Shown piece after piece: positions 8,877-17,449 of a DNA stretch of 39,617 bases. Every line of letters starts with the position of its first letter. The stretch's first letter is position 1. The stretch spans positions 1 to 39,617 of the forward strand of contig JABDFZ010000016.1 in assembly GCA_013286325.1 (NCBI GenBank), in the 5' to 3' direction. Below the pieces are notes generated by a model. The model did not search any database. It worked only from the letters and a program-made list of their open reading frames with translations, and was not told the origin of the DNA. The translations under genes were made by a program, and so were the position numbers. The stretch is from Bacteroidota bacterium (GTDB lineage Bacteria; Bacteroidota; Bacteroidia; Sphingobacteriales; Sphingobacteriaceae).

Positions 8877-9218
8877 TTAATTGCCATTTCTCCTTGGTAT
8901 TTCAGGCGGTCGTTCCAAACCTTCAGGTCTCCGTTGCCGTTTTGGCTTTACTTTGGGTTTAGTTGTTGCCTGGTTATCTGTAGATTCAATTTTCTCCGGC
9001 TTTGGCTGCTTCTTTGCCCTGGCTACTTCCTTAATTTTCTTTTTTTCGTCCTGCTCCTGTTTTTTGCTTTTTGTGGTATCAGTCAATACCCTATTCAAAG
9101 ACAAACTTATCTCCAATTTATTACAAACAAAATCAAAATTGTTATTTTTTATTTTAGCAGATGATAAACATGGTGCAAATATCAATAACAGGACAATATA
9201 GGCAAACCACTTTATCAT
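8877..9218 (-). CDS. Small secreted basic, Pro-rich protein
   Basis: Protein of 113 residues, first gene of the operon 9218-5768. It has an N-terminal hydrophobic signal (about 1-21, ending CLSSA) and then a very charged body: a Lys/Glu run (KSKKQEQDEKKKIKEVARAKK) and a Pro/Arg-rich tail (RPEGLERPPEIPRRNGN). No family is recognised. The ATG is supported by the signal peptide and by a promoter box about 30 bases upstream. It may interact with the envelope or with the barrel protein encoded next. Overlapping plus-strand frames are shadows of its biased composition. Confidence 0.6.
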   Translation of the reverse strand: MIKWFAYIVLLLIFAPCLSSAKIKNNNFDFVCNKLEISLSLNRVLTDTTKSKKQEQDEKKKIKEVARAKKQPKPEKIESTDNQATTKPKVKPKRQRRPEGLERPPEIPRRNGN

Positions 9219-9247
9219 TGAGGAGTAGAAAATGTTAAAATTCTTTT

Positions 9248-9255
9248 CAAATGTA
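9248..9255 (-). promoter_or_regulatory. Bacteroidota -7 box for the secreted protein/OMP/two-component operon
   Basis: The minus strand reads TACATTTG, an exact match to TAnnTTTG, placed 29 bases upstream of the ATG at 9218. No good TTTG -33 element is seen at the usual distance. Confidence 0.5.
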
Positions 9256-9444
9256 TTTAATTAAATTTCACCCATTTAATTAGTACAGTTACATAACCTT
9301 TTACAAAGGCAATATGCTATAAATCCAGACTGATCGGAATTATATAATTGAGGTTTATTACAATAGTGCAAATAGTGTTGTGTATACACCGATACAGATT
9401 AAATTTAGCTTTATTTCTTCATACTAAAATGGAAAAATAAAAAC

Positions 9445-10386
9445 TTAATTGATGCTTATATTTTTTGAAGTGTACACACGATCATGATCATCAATGATCA
9501 TTGAAGCCATTTGGTTTAATTGGTTTATCAGATATAAGCCTGCATTAATACCTATTGAGAGTACAGGTGTAGCCATAGCATCGGCAAGTTCGGCTGTTGT
9601 GCTTAAAATGCTTACGCTTTTAATTTTGCTAACCGCGAACCCTTTTTTAGGATTAAAAGAAGCTGAAGGCTTTTTAGTATTTATAGTGGCATATTTTTCG
9701 GCATTAACAGAGGTTGCTACAGCCATATTGCTGATAACAACGTTTGCAAAGGGCTGATTTTTCTGTGTAGGATCGGCTGTAGCAATAGTCCACGGCTCAT
9801 TATCTGGCCTGGCACCCCAGGTTAGCAAATCGCCCCCGGCATTAATTACCCCGCTGCTTACCCCTTGCATTTGTAATATATATTTTGCCCTGTCGGCAGC
9901 GTAACCCTTACTGTTTGAGGCAAAGCCTATGCGCATGCCGGTTTCTTTCAAAAAAACAGTTTGTTCTTTTGCATTAAGCTCAACATTTTTATAGCTAACA
10001 GTACCAACCAGCTTTAAAACCGGATTACTGCTTTGATCGGTATCAAAGACGGTATCTTCTTTATCGGTAGTAAAGTATGTGATATCAAAGGCCCCATGAG
10101 TAAGTGCTGATATTTGTAATGAGCGGTCTATCAGCCTGAAGATCTCTGCATTGGTTTTTACAGGTTTAATACCTGCATTACGATTTATTTCGTTAACAGC
10201 GCTATCATCGCTAAATGCACTCAGCATTTTTTCAACGCGGTTAATTTCTGCTATTGCATCGTCAAAACGATCATTTGCCCATTCAGGGTTGTTTCCAACA
10301 ACACTAATCTCAAACTGGTCACCCATCAGACGTACAGCACGCCTGAAAACAATTGAATTACGGGATATGGTTTTTACAGCCAGCAT
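9445..10386 (-). CDS. FAD:protein FMN transferase, ApbE family, no signal peptide
   Basis: Protein of 313 residues that attaches FMN from FAD to a Thr/Ser of a target flavoprotein. Conserved features seen: LMGDQFEISVV near the N-terminus, GAFDIT, KGYAADRAKYIL with VINAGGDLLTWG, and the Mg/FAD-binding TAELADAMAT near the C-terminus. Most Gram-negative ApbE proteins are exported lipoproteins; this one starts MLAVKTISRNSIVFRRAVR with no signal peptide or lipobox, so it appears cytoplasmic. No Nqr, Rnf or FMN-bind gene is in the window to suggest a target. It is a single gene, convergent with none. Confidence 0.88.
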   Translation of the reverse strand: MLAVKTISRNSIVFRRAVRLMGDQFEISVVGNNPEWANDRFDDAIAEINRVEKMLSAFSDDSAVNEINRNAGIKPVKTNAEIFRLIDRSLQISALTHGAFDITYFTTDKEDTVFDTDQSSNPVLKLVGTVSYKNVELNAKEQTVFLKETGMRIGFASNSKGYAADRAKYILQMQGVSSGVINAGGDLLTWGARPDNEPWTIATADPTQKNQPFANVVISNMAVATSVNAEKYATINTKKPSASFNPKKGFAVSKIKSVSILSTTAELADAMATPVLSIGINAGLYLINQLNQMASMIIDDHDRVYTSKNISIN

Positions 10387-10511
10387 AACTTTATAGTTTT
10401 TACAGCTTTATCCGGCATTTTAAATACGATAATGCAGAATACCGCTAAAGTTTAAACGCTAAAGTATGGGCGCTTTATGAAAATGAGATGAAAATGAATT
10501 TTTGATAAATG

Positions 10512-10538
10512 CAAAAGACCGCAATGTGCGGCCTTTTG
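10512..10538 (-). terminator. Terminator of prfA
   Basis: Hairpin CAAAAG-x-CCGCA / TGCGG-x-CTTTTG with a 3-base loop. The internal pair is a G-U wobble only when transcribed from the minus strand, and the 3' arm ends in a short T-run, so it serves the minus-strand gene ending at 10584. Confidence 0.65.
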
Positions 10539-10583
10539 ACAATACTATTATAATTTATAGATAAAGACCTATCTAAAGCCTGC

Positions 10584-11657
10584 TTAGGCTACAGTTCCTT
10601 CTTTCAGCTTCTCTGCATTTTCAGCAAATTGCAGGGCTTCCATAATATCCTGTAAATCGCCGTTCATAACTCCAACCAGGTTATATATGGTTAATCCAAT
10701 CCGGTGTTCGGTTAAGCGTCCCTGCGGATAATTGTATGTACGTACCTTGGCAGAACGGTCGCCGGTTGATACCATTGTTTTACGTTTTTTGGAAGTTATT
10801 TCCAGGTGCTTTTGCAGCTCCATTTCATAAACACGCGAACGTAATACCTGTAAAGCTTTATCGTAGTTTTTTAGCTGAGATTTCTGGTCCTGGCACTGTG
10901 CAACAATACCTGTAGGTATGTGTGTTAACCTTACTGCCGAATAAGTAGTATTTACAGACTGCCCACCAGGCCCCGATGCACAAAACAAATCCTTACGGAT
11001 ATCGCTTACCTGCAGGTCGATATCAAATTCGTCTACCTCGGGCAATACTACTACTGTAGCAGCTGATGTATGTACGCGGCCCTGGGTTTCGGTATCAGGT
11101 ACACGCTGTACGCGGTGCACGCCTGATTCGTATTTTAAATTACCATAAGCATCCTCGGCATTTACGTTAAACACAATTTCCTTGTATCCCCCTGATGTGC
11201 CTTCGGTATAATCAACCAGTTCTGTTTTCCAGCCGCGTCTTTCGCAATAACGCATATACATACGGTAAAGGTCGCCTGCAAAAAGAGCCGCTTCATCGCC
11301 ACCGGTACCACCACGGATCTCCACAATTGCATTTTTTGAGTCTTCCGGATCTTTAGGAATCAGCATTAAACGTATTGCTTCTTCCATTTCGTCCTGCTTA
11401 ACCAGCAGTTCGTCAAGCTCCATTTTAGCCATTTCGCGAAACTCTTCGTCCTTTTCGGTGGCTAAAATTTCTTTATTGCTATCGATGTTGCTCATAATGT
11501 TGCGATAGATATTATACTGATCAACAACTTTGGCAAGATCTTTATATTCTTTATTCAACTGGGCAAAGCGCTTCATATCAGCCATGGCATCGGGGCTACT
11601 TAGTTCAGCTTCTACGTCTTTCCAGCGTTGAAATATAGCTTCTAATTTCTCTAACAT
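10584..11657 (-). CDS. prfA: Peptide chain release factor 1
   Basis: Protein of 357 residues, full length for RF1, which releases the finished peptide at UAA and UAG stops. The catalytic GGQ motif is in [16 protein letters not shown] (Gln233). The stop-recognition region carries the RF1-type pattern in the [17 protein letters not shown] block. The N-terminal coiled coil (about 1-100) and C-terminal helix are complete. Cytoplasmic, essential. It is usually followed by hemK/prmC in many bacteria; here the next gene downstream is apbE, so the methylase gene is elsewhere. It has its own -7 box and terminator. Confidence 0.97.
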   Translation of the reverse strand: MLEKLEAIFQRWKDVEAELSSPDAMADMKRFAQLNKEYKDLAKVVDQYNIYRNIMSNIDSNKEILATEKDEEFREMAKMELDELLVKQDEMEEAIRLMLIPKDPEDSKNAIVEIRGGTGGDEAALFAGDLYRMYMRYCERRGWKTELVDYTEGTSGGYKEIVFNVNAEDAYGNLKYESGVHRVQRVPDTETQGRVHTSAATVVVLPEVDEFDIDLQVSDIRKDLFCASGPGGQSVNTTYSAVRLTHIPTGIVAQCQDQKSQLKNYDKALQVLRSRVYEMELQKHLEITSKKRKTMVSTGDRSAKVRTYNYPQGRLTEHRIGLTIYNLVGVMNGDLQDIMEALQFAENAEKLKEGTVA

Positions 11658-11710
11658 AAAAATTCATCTTAATACAAGCCATAAGGTTTACCGGGCCTGT
11701 AAAAAACGTA

Positions 11711-11718
11711 CAAAGGTA
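11711..11718 (-). promoter_or_regulatory. -7 box of prfA
   Basis: The minus strand reads TACCTTTG, an exact TAnnTTTG match, 53 bases upstream of the prfA ATG. A -33 element is not clear. Confidence 0.55.
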
Positions 11719-11970
11719 CGGAATTTAAGTAATATTTAATTCATGCTGGTGTAAAGAGACGGAGCTATTACTTTTCAAAAAACATTATGTAAGCACATGA
11801 CAAGCCTGCCGAAGACAAGTCCAAGACCTTGCCAGCGTGAATATTCTGTGAGATGCCGAAATAAATTCGGCATAACGTATGTTTTATTTGGCACCCCTAC
11901 CAGGCCAATATAAAGGTTGCTCTAAATTTAAATTATAGATAAAGGTATTTCAGTAATATTAGTCTTCCTT
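11719..11970. repeat. Intergenic stretch with a degenerate genomic palindrome
   Basis: No gene is supported here, between prfA (start) and the M1 peptidase (stop). It holds a hairpin ATGCCGAA-ATAAA-TTCGGCAT at 11853-11873, embedded in a GTGAGATGCCGAAATAAATT context that resembles a palindromic repeat I recall from Sphingobacteriaceae genomes (inference). It may also act as the terminator of a short leader or as an mRNA 3' end. Nothing else is seen. Confidence 0.45.
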
Positions 11971-13545
11971 TTATCCGCCACTTACTTCAAAGCTTGCCAG
12001 TAAATTAACATTCGGGTCCATCTTTACTTTTGCTGGTTTTGCTTTTACTTTAAACCGCGAGACTGTGTTTTTATTAGTTATGTTAATAGTATGCAGCTGG
12101 CCATCAATAGAAAGTTCTAAAGGAAACTGGTATGATAAATCCTGTTTTTGGGTAACGCTCAATTCTATATCGCCTTTTGCAGCATCGTATTTCCAGGTAA
12201 CATTCAGCTGAGGGTGACCGGGAGTATATACCCATTGCTGAAAAAACCGTTTTAAATCCTGTCCGCTGGCCTGCTCCATTATTTTTTGCAAGCCGCTGGT
12301 ATAGGCGTTGCCACCATTGTATTTGGCATAATAATTCCTGATGCCTTTCCAAAATGCAGCGTCGCCCAATTTTCTGCGCAGCATATGCAATACCCAGCCG
12401 CCTTTTTGATAGCTGTTAGCGTTTAACAATTGCATATAGTTGCTTTTTACCAAAGTGTCGACTATTGGTGTATGCCTTCTTTTTTCAAAACCGAAAACGG
12501 TCACCCTGTCCTCAATCTCGCGCTTCCGTAAGGTATCAACACCGTACTTGTTTTCCAGGTAAAGGTTAGTCATATAGGTAGCAAAGCCCTCGCTTAACCA
12601 AACATGGCCAAAGTTCCGCTCGCTGGCTGCATCGCCAAACCACTGGTGTGCAATTTCGTGCGCCATCAGCTCCTCAATACCCGGGGAAATGGTAGAGTTT
12701 TCATAGTAGAATATTGCTCCTGCATTTTCCATTCCGCCAAATATGGTTTTCGACTGTACATTGGCCAGTTTTTTATAAGCAAACGGACCAACATTTTTTA
12801 TATAGAACGGCAATATTTCGGTAGCAACCGCATAGCTTTTAAACCCGGCATCTTTGTTTTCAGGAAAAACATAGGTATAAACCGGAATATTTCCAACATC
12901 TCCGGGATGGTCTATTGCAAAATCAGCAACACCAATAACCATTACTTTGGTAGGCAACTCTGCTGTTTCTTTATAATGAGTTAGTTTTAAATGATTGGGT
13001 AATACGGTTTCCTCAATCTTTAAGCCATTTGCAACAACCCCGTAGTGATCTGGTGCGGTAACCACGAAATCAACCTGAGCCTTATCACCTGGATAATCGG
13101 CACATGGCAGCCAGTTATGGGCGCGGTTGGGCCAGTTATCGCCAAAAAAAGTGCGGTGTCCGAATTTATTGGTCGAGATGATCAGGCCATCAGCAGGAAT
13201 ACCCTGATAAATAACAGTATAGCTGTGTACACTATTCGCCTTTATAGCAGCATTAATATTTACTGCATCACTATCCTGTGCGAAGGATACATTTTTATCA
13301 TCTTCTGTCACTGCCGATACCAGCATCCCTTTGCCTTTACTACCAGTTTTAACGAGATTAAGCTGAAAAGAATTTACATCCTTCAAAAATTTGATCCTGA
13401 TTTTAGCCTGCCCCTTAATAGTATCATTTACATCATTTAGCTGGATGGCAAAGCGGTAGTGTTGTACATCAAATACAGGAGCCTGCGCCTCAGCAAACAG
13501 GCAACTCATCAACCCTAAAACAAAAAATGAACAAGCTTTATACAT
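11971..13545 (-). CDS. M1-family zinc metallopeptidase (aminopeptidase N-like)
   Basis: Protein of 524 residues with a signal peptide (1-20, ending FAEAQ). The zinc site is HEIAH (His296, Glu297, His300) followed by the third ligand Glu319, 18 residues later, exactly as in the M1 family. The exopeptidase motif GGMENAG lies upstream. An N-terminal beta-sandwich (about 22-210) precedes the catalytic domain. At 524 residues it is much shorter than E. coli PepN and lacks the large C-terminal helical domain, like many exported Bacteroidota M1 enzymes. It probably trims peptides in the periplasm. Confidence 0.92.
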   Translation of the reverse strand: MYKACSFFVLGLMSCLFAEAQAPVFDVQHYRFAIQLNDVNDTIKGQAKIRIKFLKDVNSFQLNLVKTGSKGKGMLVSAVTEDDKNVSFAQDSDAVNINAAIKANSVHSYTVIYQGIPADGLIISTNKFGHRTFFGDNWPNRAHNWLPCADYPGDKAQVDFVVTAPDHYGVVANGLKIEETVLPNHLKLTHYKETAELPTKVMVIGVADFAIDHPGDVGNIPVYTYVFPENKDAGFKSYAVATEILPFYIKNVGPFAYKKLANVQSKTIFGGMENAGAIFYYENSTISPGIEELMAHEIAHQWFGDAASERNFGHVWLSEGFATYMTNLYLENKYGVDTLRKREIEDRVTVFGFEKRRHTPIVDTLVKSNYMQLLNANSYQKGGWVLHMLRRKLGDAAFWKGIRNYYAKYNGGNAYTSGLQKIMEQASGQDLKRFFQQWVYTPGHPQLNVTWKYDAAKGDIELSVTQKQDLSYQFPLELSIDGQLHTINITNKNTVSRFKVKAKPAKVKMDPNVNLLASFEVSGG

Positions 13546-13620
13546 GGTGGTAATATTTAAAAACTAACTATAAAAATCTTAAAAATTTGGCATTAAATAG
13601 TGATTAGTGATAACTATATG

Positions 13621-14094
13621 TTACTCAGGATAATCCGTTTGATTTGTATCATCGTTATTAAGTATTTCCCTTAATATTTTTTTAGCTTCCAATTTAGCCC
13701 GAATAATCGAGATGATGCTTAAAACAATATAAAAACAACCGAAAAACAAGGCTGCTTCATATTCCCGGTCAATAACAGTTGAAATTATAAGTAAAAATGG
13801 AAGTAGCGCTAAAGGAAGCATGTCCAAATAATAACTAAAACTTATTACGCTGCTATTATTCGAATTTTCTATCCTGACACTTCCTCCATCTAGCAATATA
13901 GCACGTTGAAAATTCCACCTTAGCGCCCATGGGTTGTTATAAAATATCAGATTGTCGTCAGATTGTTCCAATATTTCATATTCTTTTCCCTTCAATTTTG
14001 AAACTAACAAAATAATTACTGCTTTTGGCTCGAGGTGGCTTGTTTGTTTAATATTGTACTTTAATTTCAGCTGAGGGATATTTAGATAATTCAT
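13621..14094 (-). CDS. Hypothetical protein with two C-terminal membrane segments
   Basis: Protein of 157 residues from the ATG at 14094; a GTG at 14121 would give 166 residues and overlap gldD by 10 bases. The N-terminal ~85 residues look soluble (YEILEQSDDNLIFYNNPW). Two adjacent hydrophobic helices follow (about 88-105 and 113-130) and then a charged tail (KLEAKKILREIL...). No domain is recognised; a small PH-like cytoplasmic domain anchored by a hairpin is one possible reading. It is the last gene of the aroE-gldD cluster, so it may be co-translated with gldD. Confidence 0.55.
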   Translation of the reverse strand: MNYLNIPQLKLKYNIKQTSHLEPKAVIILLVSKLKGKEYEILEQSDDNLIFYNNPWALRWNFQRAILLDGGSVRIENSNNSSVISFSYYLDMLPLALLPFLLIISTVIDREYEAALFFGCFYIVLSIISIIRAKLEAKKILREILNNDDTNQTDYPE

Positions 14095-14111
14095 TAATCT
14101 TCTTCTCTCCC

Positions 14112-14690
14112 TTACTTCCACCTAAAACTTTTTATCATTCGGTCTACATCCTTTTTTACAAAAGTAAGTACCGGTTGTATCGAATCAAGCCTCGGCTCGC
14201 TATTGAAATAAAGCGCACCCCTGATATAATTCTTTGTGCTATCTGTAAGATAAAACTGTACCGATGAGGCTGCATTACCCTCGATAGTATAATAAATGCC
14301 ATAAACCTTCCTGTCGGGATAGGCAATTACACCCTCGTCAATTGATGTTGCTTTTATACTATGCTTAAAGCTCAGTTTATGGGCATCCTCCACCAACTCA
14401 TTGAATTCCTTTTTCGATAGTATGTGTTCATAGCTTAAATGCAGCGTGCCATTAAACTGCTTAAACTGCATATTTAACCAGCATGGTTTTGCATCGGGCT
14501 TTTTGTCAGGCTCAATTACTGCATATTTAGGGTATTGAAAGGTAAAAGGGCAGTTCGAGATATATGGCTGGTAAGCTTTTTCAGGAAAAACAATGCGGTA
14601 ATATCCTCTTGGCTTTGGCGAATAATCATGATTATTGCCGCATGCAGCAAAAAACAATATTATTAGTACAGGCAGTAAAACTTTTCTCAT
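14112..14690 (-). CDS. gldD: Gliding-motility lipoprotein GldD homologue
   Basis: Protein of 192 residues from the ATG at 14690, which gives a proper lipoprotein signal (RKVLLPVLIILFFAAC, lipobox ending at Cys18). The body carries GldD features such as PRGYYRIVFPEKAY and CPFTFQYPKYA. GldD belongs to the gliding/type IX secretion set of Bacteroidota; its exact role is unclear. Start ATG and the aroE stop TGA overlap as ATGA (14690-14687), implying translational coupling. A start at 14714 is possible but would bury the signal peptide. Other gld genes are not in this window. Confidence 0.88.
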   Translation of the reverse strand: MRKVLLPVLIILFFAACGNNHDYSPKPRGYYRIVFPEKAYQPYISNCPFTFQYPKYAVIEPDKKPDAKPCWLNMQFKQFNGTLHLSYEHILSKKEFNELVEDAHKLSFKHSIKATSIDEGVIAYPDRKVYGIYYTIEGNAASSVQFYLTDSTKNYIRGALYFNSEPRLDSIQPVLTFVKKDVDRMIKSFRWK

Positions 14691-15487
14691 GGATGTTTTT
14701 GTTTTGCAGTCCATATTTCCCAGCTTTTTTCAGCTTGAAGGACTAACATTTCATAACCATTTTTTATAACCGCCCCCCGCTCTTCTCCTTTTTTTAAAAA
14801 TAAGGTTTTTTCCGGATTATAGATCAGGTCGTAAAGTAAGTGATCATCAGTAATAGCTTCGTAAGGAATAGGCGGACATTCGTCCACATTGGGCGAAGTG
14901 CCTACAGGAGTTGTATTAATGATAAGCATATGCTGCCTGATATGACGTGGTTTCAAGTCTTTAAATAACAGGTTATCGCCAATTGGCTTACGCGTTACTA
15001 CTTTAAAGCTAATCCCCAGGTTTTCCAATACGCATTTAACAGCTTTTGCTGCACCTCCATCGCCTAATACTAATGCTTCATCATGGTGATCTTTTAGCAA
15101 TGGCATTAACGACATTTCGAAACCATAAATATCGGTATTAAAGCCTTCCAGCCTGAAATCATGCCCTTTAATTCCCACCTCGCCCGAAAAAGCAGCTTCT
15201 ACAGGGCTTTCGGCACTTATGCGGATACAATTTACTGCTCCGGCATTTTTGGCATCGCTTTCAACCCAATCTAAATATTTTAAAACCCCGATTTTATGTG
15301 GAACGGTAACATTAAGCCCGCATAGATCCGGGTGCTCCTTTAATAGGGCCGGGAGGTCATGAATATGTTCTATTGGGAAAAGGCTGTATGTTGAATCGGT
15401 TATGTTTTCCTTTTCAAACTTTTCGGTAAAATATTTTTTTGAAAAAGAATGAGAAAGCGGATAGCCTATAAGACCGTAATGTTTCAT
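14687..15487 (-). CDS. aroE: Shikimate dehydrogenase
   Basis: Protein of 266 residues, NADP-dependent reduction of 3-dehydroshikimate in aromatic amino acid synthesis. Seen: substrate-binding SHSFSKKYF near the N-terminus, NVTVPHK with the catalytic Lys, FNTDIYGF with the partner Asp, and the NADP loop GDGGAAKAV. Length is normal for the short AroE type. Cytoplasmic. It is coupled to gldD by a 4-base overlap, an odd functional pairing. trpEGC elsewhere in this window use the chorismate made downstream of this enzyme, but there is no operon link. Confidence 0.94.
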   Translation of the reverse strand: MKHYGLIGYPLSHSFSKKYFTEKFEKENITDSTYSLFPIEHIHDLPALLKEHPDLCGLNVTVPHKIGVLKYLDWVESDAKNAGAVNCIRISAESPVEAAFSGEVGIKGHDFRLEGFNTDIYGFEMSLMPLLKDHHDEALVLGDGGAAKAVKCVLENLGISFKVVTRKPIGDNLLFKDLKPRHIRQHMLIINTTPVGTSPNVDECPPIPYEAITDDHLLYDLIYNPEKTLFLKKGEERGAVIKNGYEMLVLQAEKSWEIWTAKQKHP

Positions 15488-15568
15488 TCGGTTATATTTG
15501 AAATGTTAGTATTAGGGTGCGACACATATATCAGTTTCAGGCTGTAATATTAATAAGAAAACTTCAGT

Positions 15569-16378
15569 TTACCCCTTTTTAGCCGCTATCATCATATGCG
15601 GACTTAAAGCGAGTAATGATTTACTGTTTTCGGTGATTTTGAGCAGATCCATTAAGGCTTCTTTCTTTTTAGCATCGGCCCTGCTCTCAAAATAATTTTT
15701 ATCCAGCCATATCATGCCCTCAACAGCATAGGTATCTATATATTTCAAGCCTGCTTCTTCAAATTCGTTTTGTAATTGTTGTGGCTGATGATAATAAGCC
15801 GATGGCAAAATACCGGGCATGCTTTTAGGTGCATTATGGATACCGGTAGTTAATTCTTCTTTGCACATTTCGTATATTTCAGGAATATGGATGCCACCAT
15901 TTAACAAACCTGTAATTGCTGATACAGAATGATTAATGGCAAAACCAAGCACAATCCCGCTTGGCTTTAATACCCTTTTAGCTTCGGTTATACAGTTTAT
16001 CCGGTCTTCTTTTTTTTGCAGATGGTATAAAGGCCCATGTAAAATAACTACGTCAGCAAAATTATCTTCTATATCCAGTTTCTGCGCCTCACCCAGAATA
16101 CTTTTAAATGGCTTTTTTGCTTTAGCCGATCTTTTGTTAGCCTGTTTTATATGTTTTGGCACCGGATCGATCAGATAAACGTGATACCCCAAAGCAGCCA
16201 GCCATTCCGAATAAACACCAGGGCCGCCGCCTACATCTATAACAATCCCCTTTTTAGAAGGAAGGAAACGCTGGATCAGTTCCTTGTTTCTTTCAAATTC
16301 AAGCGGGCCAAGGCCAAGTTGTAACCTGTCTTCCTCGGATGTTTGGGTATAAAAAGCTTCTATTTCAGGATTGATCAT
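15569..16378 (-). CDS. Class I SAM-dependent methyltransferase
   Basis: Protein of 269 residues from the ATG at 16378; an upstream in-frame TTG at 16405 adds nine residues with no support. Motif I (VIDVGGGPGVYSEWLAALG) and the acidic residue after the second strand (YLIDPVP) mark the SAM-binding Rossmann fold. The block DVVILHGPLYHLQKKEDR and RVLKPSGIVL correspond to later motifs of the Methyltransf_11/25 type. Substrate unknown. It lies 81 bases upstream of aroE in the same direction and could share its transcript. Confidence 0.88.
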   Translation of the reverse strand: MINPEIEAFYTQTSEEDRLQLGLGPLEFERNKELIQRFLPSKKGIVIDVGGGPGVYSEWLAALGYHVYLIDPVPKHIKQANKRSAKAKKPFKSILGEAQKLDIEDNFADVVILHGPLYHLQKKEDRINCITEAKRVLKPSGIVLGFAINHSVSAITGLLNGGIHIPEIYEMCKEELTTGIHNAPKSMPGILPSAYYHQPQQLQNEFEEAGLKYIDTYAVEGMIWLDKNYFESRADAKKKEALMDLLKITENSKSLLALSPHMMIAAKKG

Positions 16379-16494
16379 TGGCAGTGCATGATTTACGGTC
16401 ACCAAAAATGAGCATACTTTTTTGCATAAAGAATAAAATATATCAGAACTTAATCTGGTTGACCGGGAAACCTTTATTCTCTATATTGCCTTTA

Positions 16495-16932
16495 ATGAAA
16501 CGACTAATTATCCTTACCCTGTTACTATTCGCTTTTGCAAAAGGCAATGCACAAACAAAATCAACAGATGCTGTAAAACCACCTATTGAAATGATGGGGA
16601 GTTTTGAAGATGATTACCAGATAAGGTATAAAATAAGCGATACATTATGGTTTCAGCTACCGCACACCCGCTTTCATATTATTAAATGGAACCTTGAGAA
16701 AAAATATATCATCGCCCGGAACGACGTGCATAATCCGGGTGAAAAAGGCCTTTATACCCGCATTGACTATATGACTTTTAATGGGATGGAACCCTGGAAA
16801 TGGGGCTACTGCCTCACAGCCTACAATGCCGCAACAGATGCCATTGCTGAAGCCACCGCTGCTGCCGACCGGGACAACCCGATGAAAGGTTGCGGAGGTT
16901 ATCCATTTTCGAGGATGAAGAAGGTGAAATAG
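16495..16932 (+). CDS. Small exported hypothetical protein
   Basis: Protein of 145 residues from the ATG at 16495, chosen because it opens directly with a clean signal peptide (KRLIILTLLLFAFAKGNAQ). A longer frame from a TTG at 16378 would hide this signal. The mature part is rich in Trp/Tyr and contains YIIARNDVHNPGEKG, FNGMEPWKWGYCLTAYNA and CGGYPFSRM, with Cys about 30 residues apart that could form a disulfide. No family is recognised. It is divergent from the methyltransferase and convergent with the RidA-family gene. Confidence 0.65.
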   Translation: MKRLIILTLLLFAFAKGNAQTKSTDAVKPPIEMMGSFEDDYQIRYKISDTLWFQLPHTRFHIIKWNLEKKYIIARNDVHNPGEKGLYTRIDYMTFNGMEPWKWGYCLTAYNAATDAIAEATAAADRDNPMKGCGGYPFSRMKKVK

Positions 16933-16957
16933 TGGTTTAATTTATTGCCCGTAATTT

Positions 16958-17365
16958 CTACTCTTCACCAACGAATGCAGTTGCCTCAATTTCAAGCAAA
17001 AAATCGGGGTTCATTAAGCCGGAGACAAATAAAACAGTAATTGCAGGCGGATTAGCGCTATTCATAAATTTTTGCGATGTTATAAATGCATCATAAGCGT
17101 TTTGCCCCTGAACTATATTGATATTCAACTTTATTACATCATCAAAAGTGGCATTGCAGGCTGAAAGAGCAGTTTGAATATTTTTCATAACCTGCTCTGT
17201 TTGTGATTTTATATCCCCTTTACCAATAATTTCCCGGTTTTCATTAACAGCATTCTGGCCGCCTATATAAATCGTTTTTCCATTTCCCTGTGTAGTTATT
17301 ATTTGAGAAAAAGCAGAATTTTTTAGTAAACCATCCGGGTTGATACGTTGAATATTTGTTTTCAT
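16958..17365 (-). CDS. RidA/YjgF-family protein lacking the catalytic Arg
   Basis: Protein of 135 residues with the chorismate-mutase-like RidA fold: IYIGGQNAVNENREIIGKGDIKSQTEQVMKNI near the start and the closing LLEIEATAFV. In active RidA imine deaminases an Arg near position 105 (in the P-x-R-S block) holds the substrate carboxylate; here the same stretch reads NPPAITVL, with Ile in its place. The Glu of LEIEA is kept. So it is probably a Rid subfamily member without 2-aminoacrylate deaminase activity. It lies downstream of comA, with a terminator between. Confidence 0.82.
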   Translation of the reverse strand: MKTNIQRINPDGLLKNSAFSQIITTQGNGKTIYIGGQNAVNENREIIGKGDIKSQTEQVMKNIQTALSACNATFDDVIKLNINIVQGQNAYDAFITSQKFMNSANPPAITVLFVSGLMNPDFLLEIEATAFVGEE

Positions 17366-17394
17366 ATTACTTGTAAAAATAATGAAATCTGAAA

Positions 17395-17427
17395 TAAAAA
17401 AGTCCCCGGCATTAACTCTGGAGACTT
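17395..17427 (-). terminator. Terminator of the comA-like gene
   Basis: On the minus strand AAGTCTCC... pairs with ...GGGGACTT (arms 17418-17427 and 17400-17409) and is followed by TTTTTTAT. One G-U pair and one mismatch interrupt the stem. It sits between the comA-like gene stop and the RidA-family gene start, so these two are probably separate transcripts. Confidence 0.65.
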
Positions 17428-17449
17428 AATATTTACAATAAATATTGTT

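Noticed and set aside
8874..9201. Two plus-strand frames (96 and 106 residues) rich in Phe, Leu and Cys
   Set aside because: They mirror the Lys/Glu/Arg-rich small secreted protein on the minus strand; that protein has a signal peptide and promoter box.
12604..13440. Plus-strand frames opposite the M1 peptidase gene
   Set aside because: The minus strand encodes a complete peptidase with zinc-site motifs; the opposite frames have no start context or domain.
16378..16494. Extended N-terminus (from TTG) of the small exported protein
   Set aside because: The extension overlaps the divergent methyltransferase start and would bury the clean signal peptide that begins at 16495.
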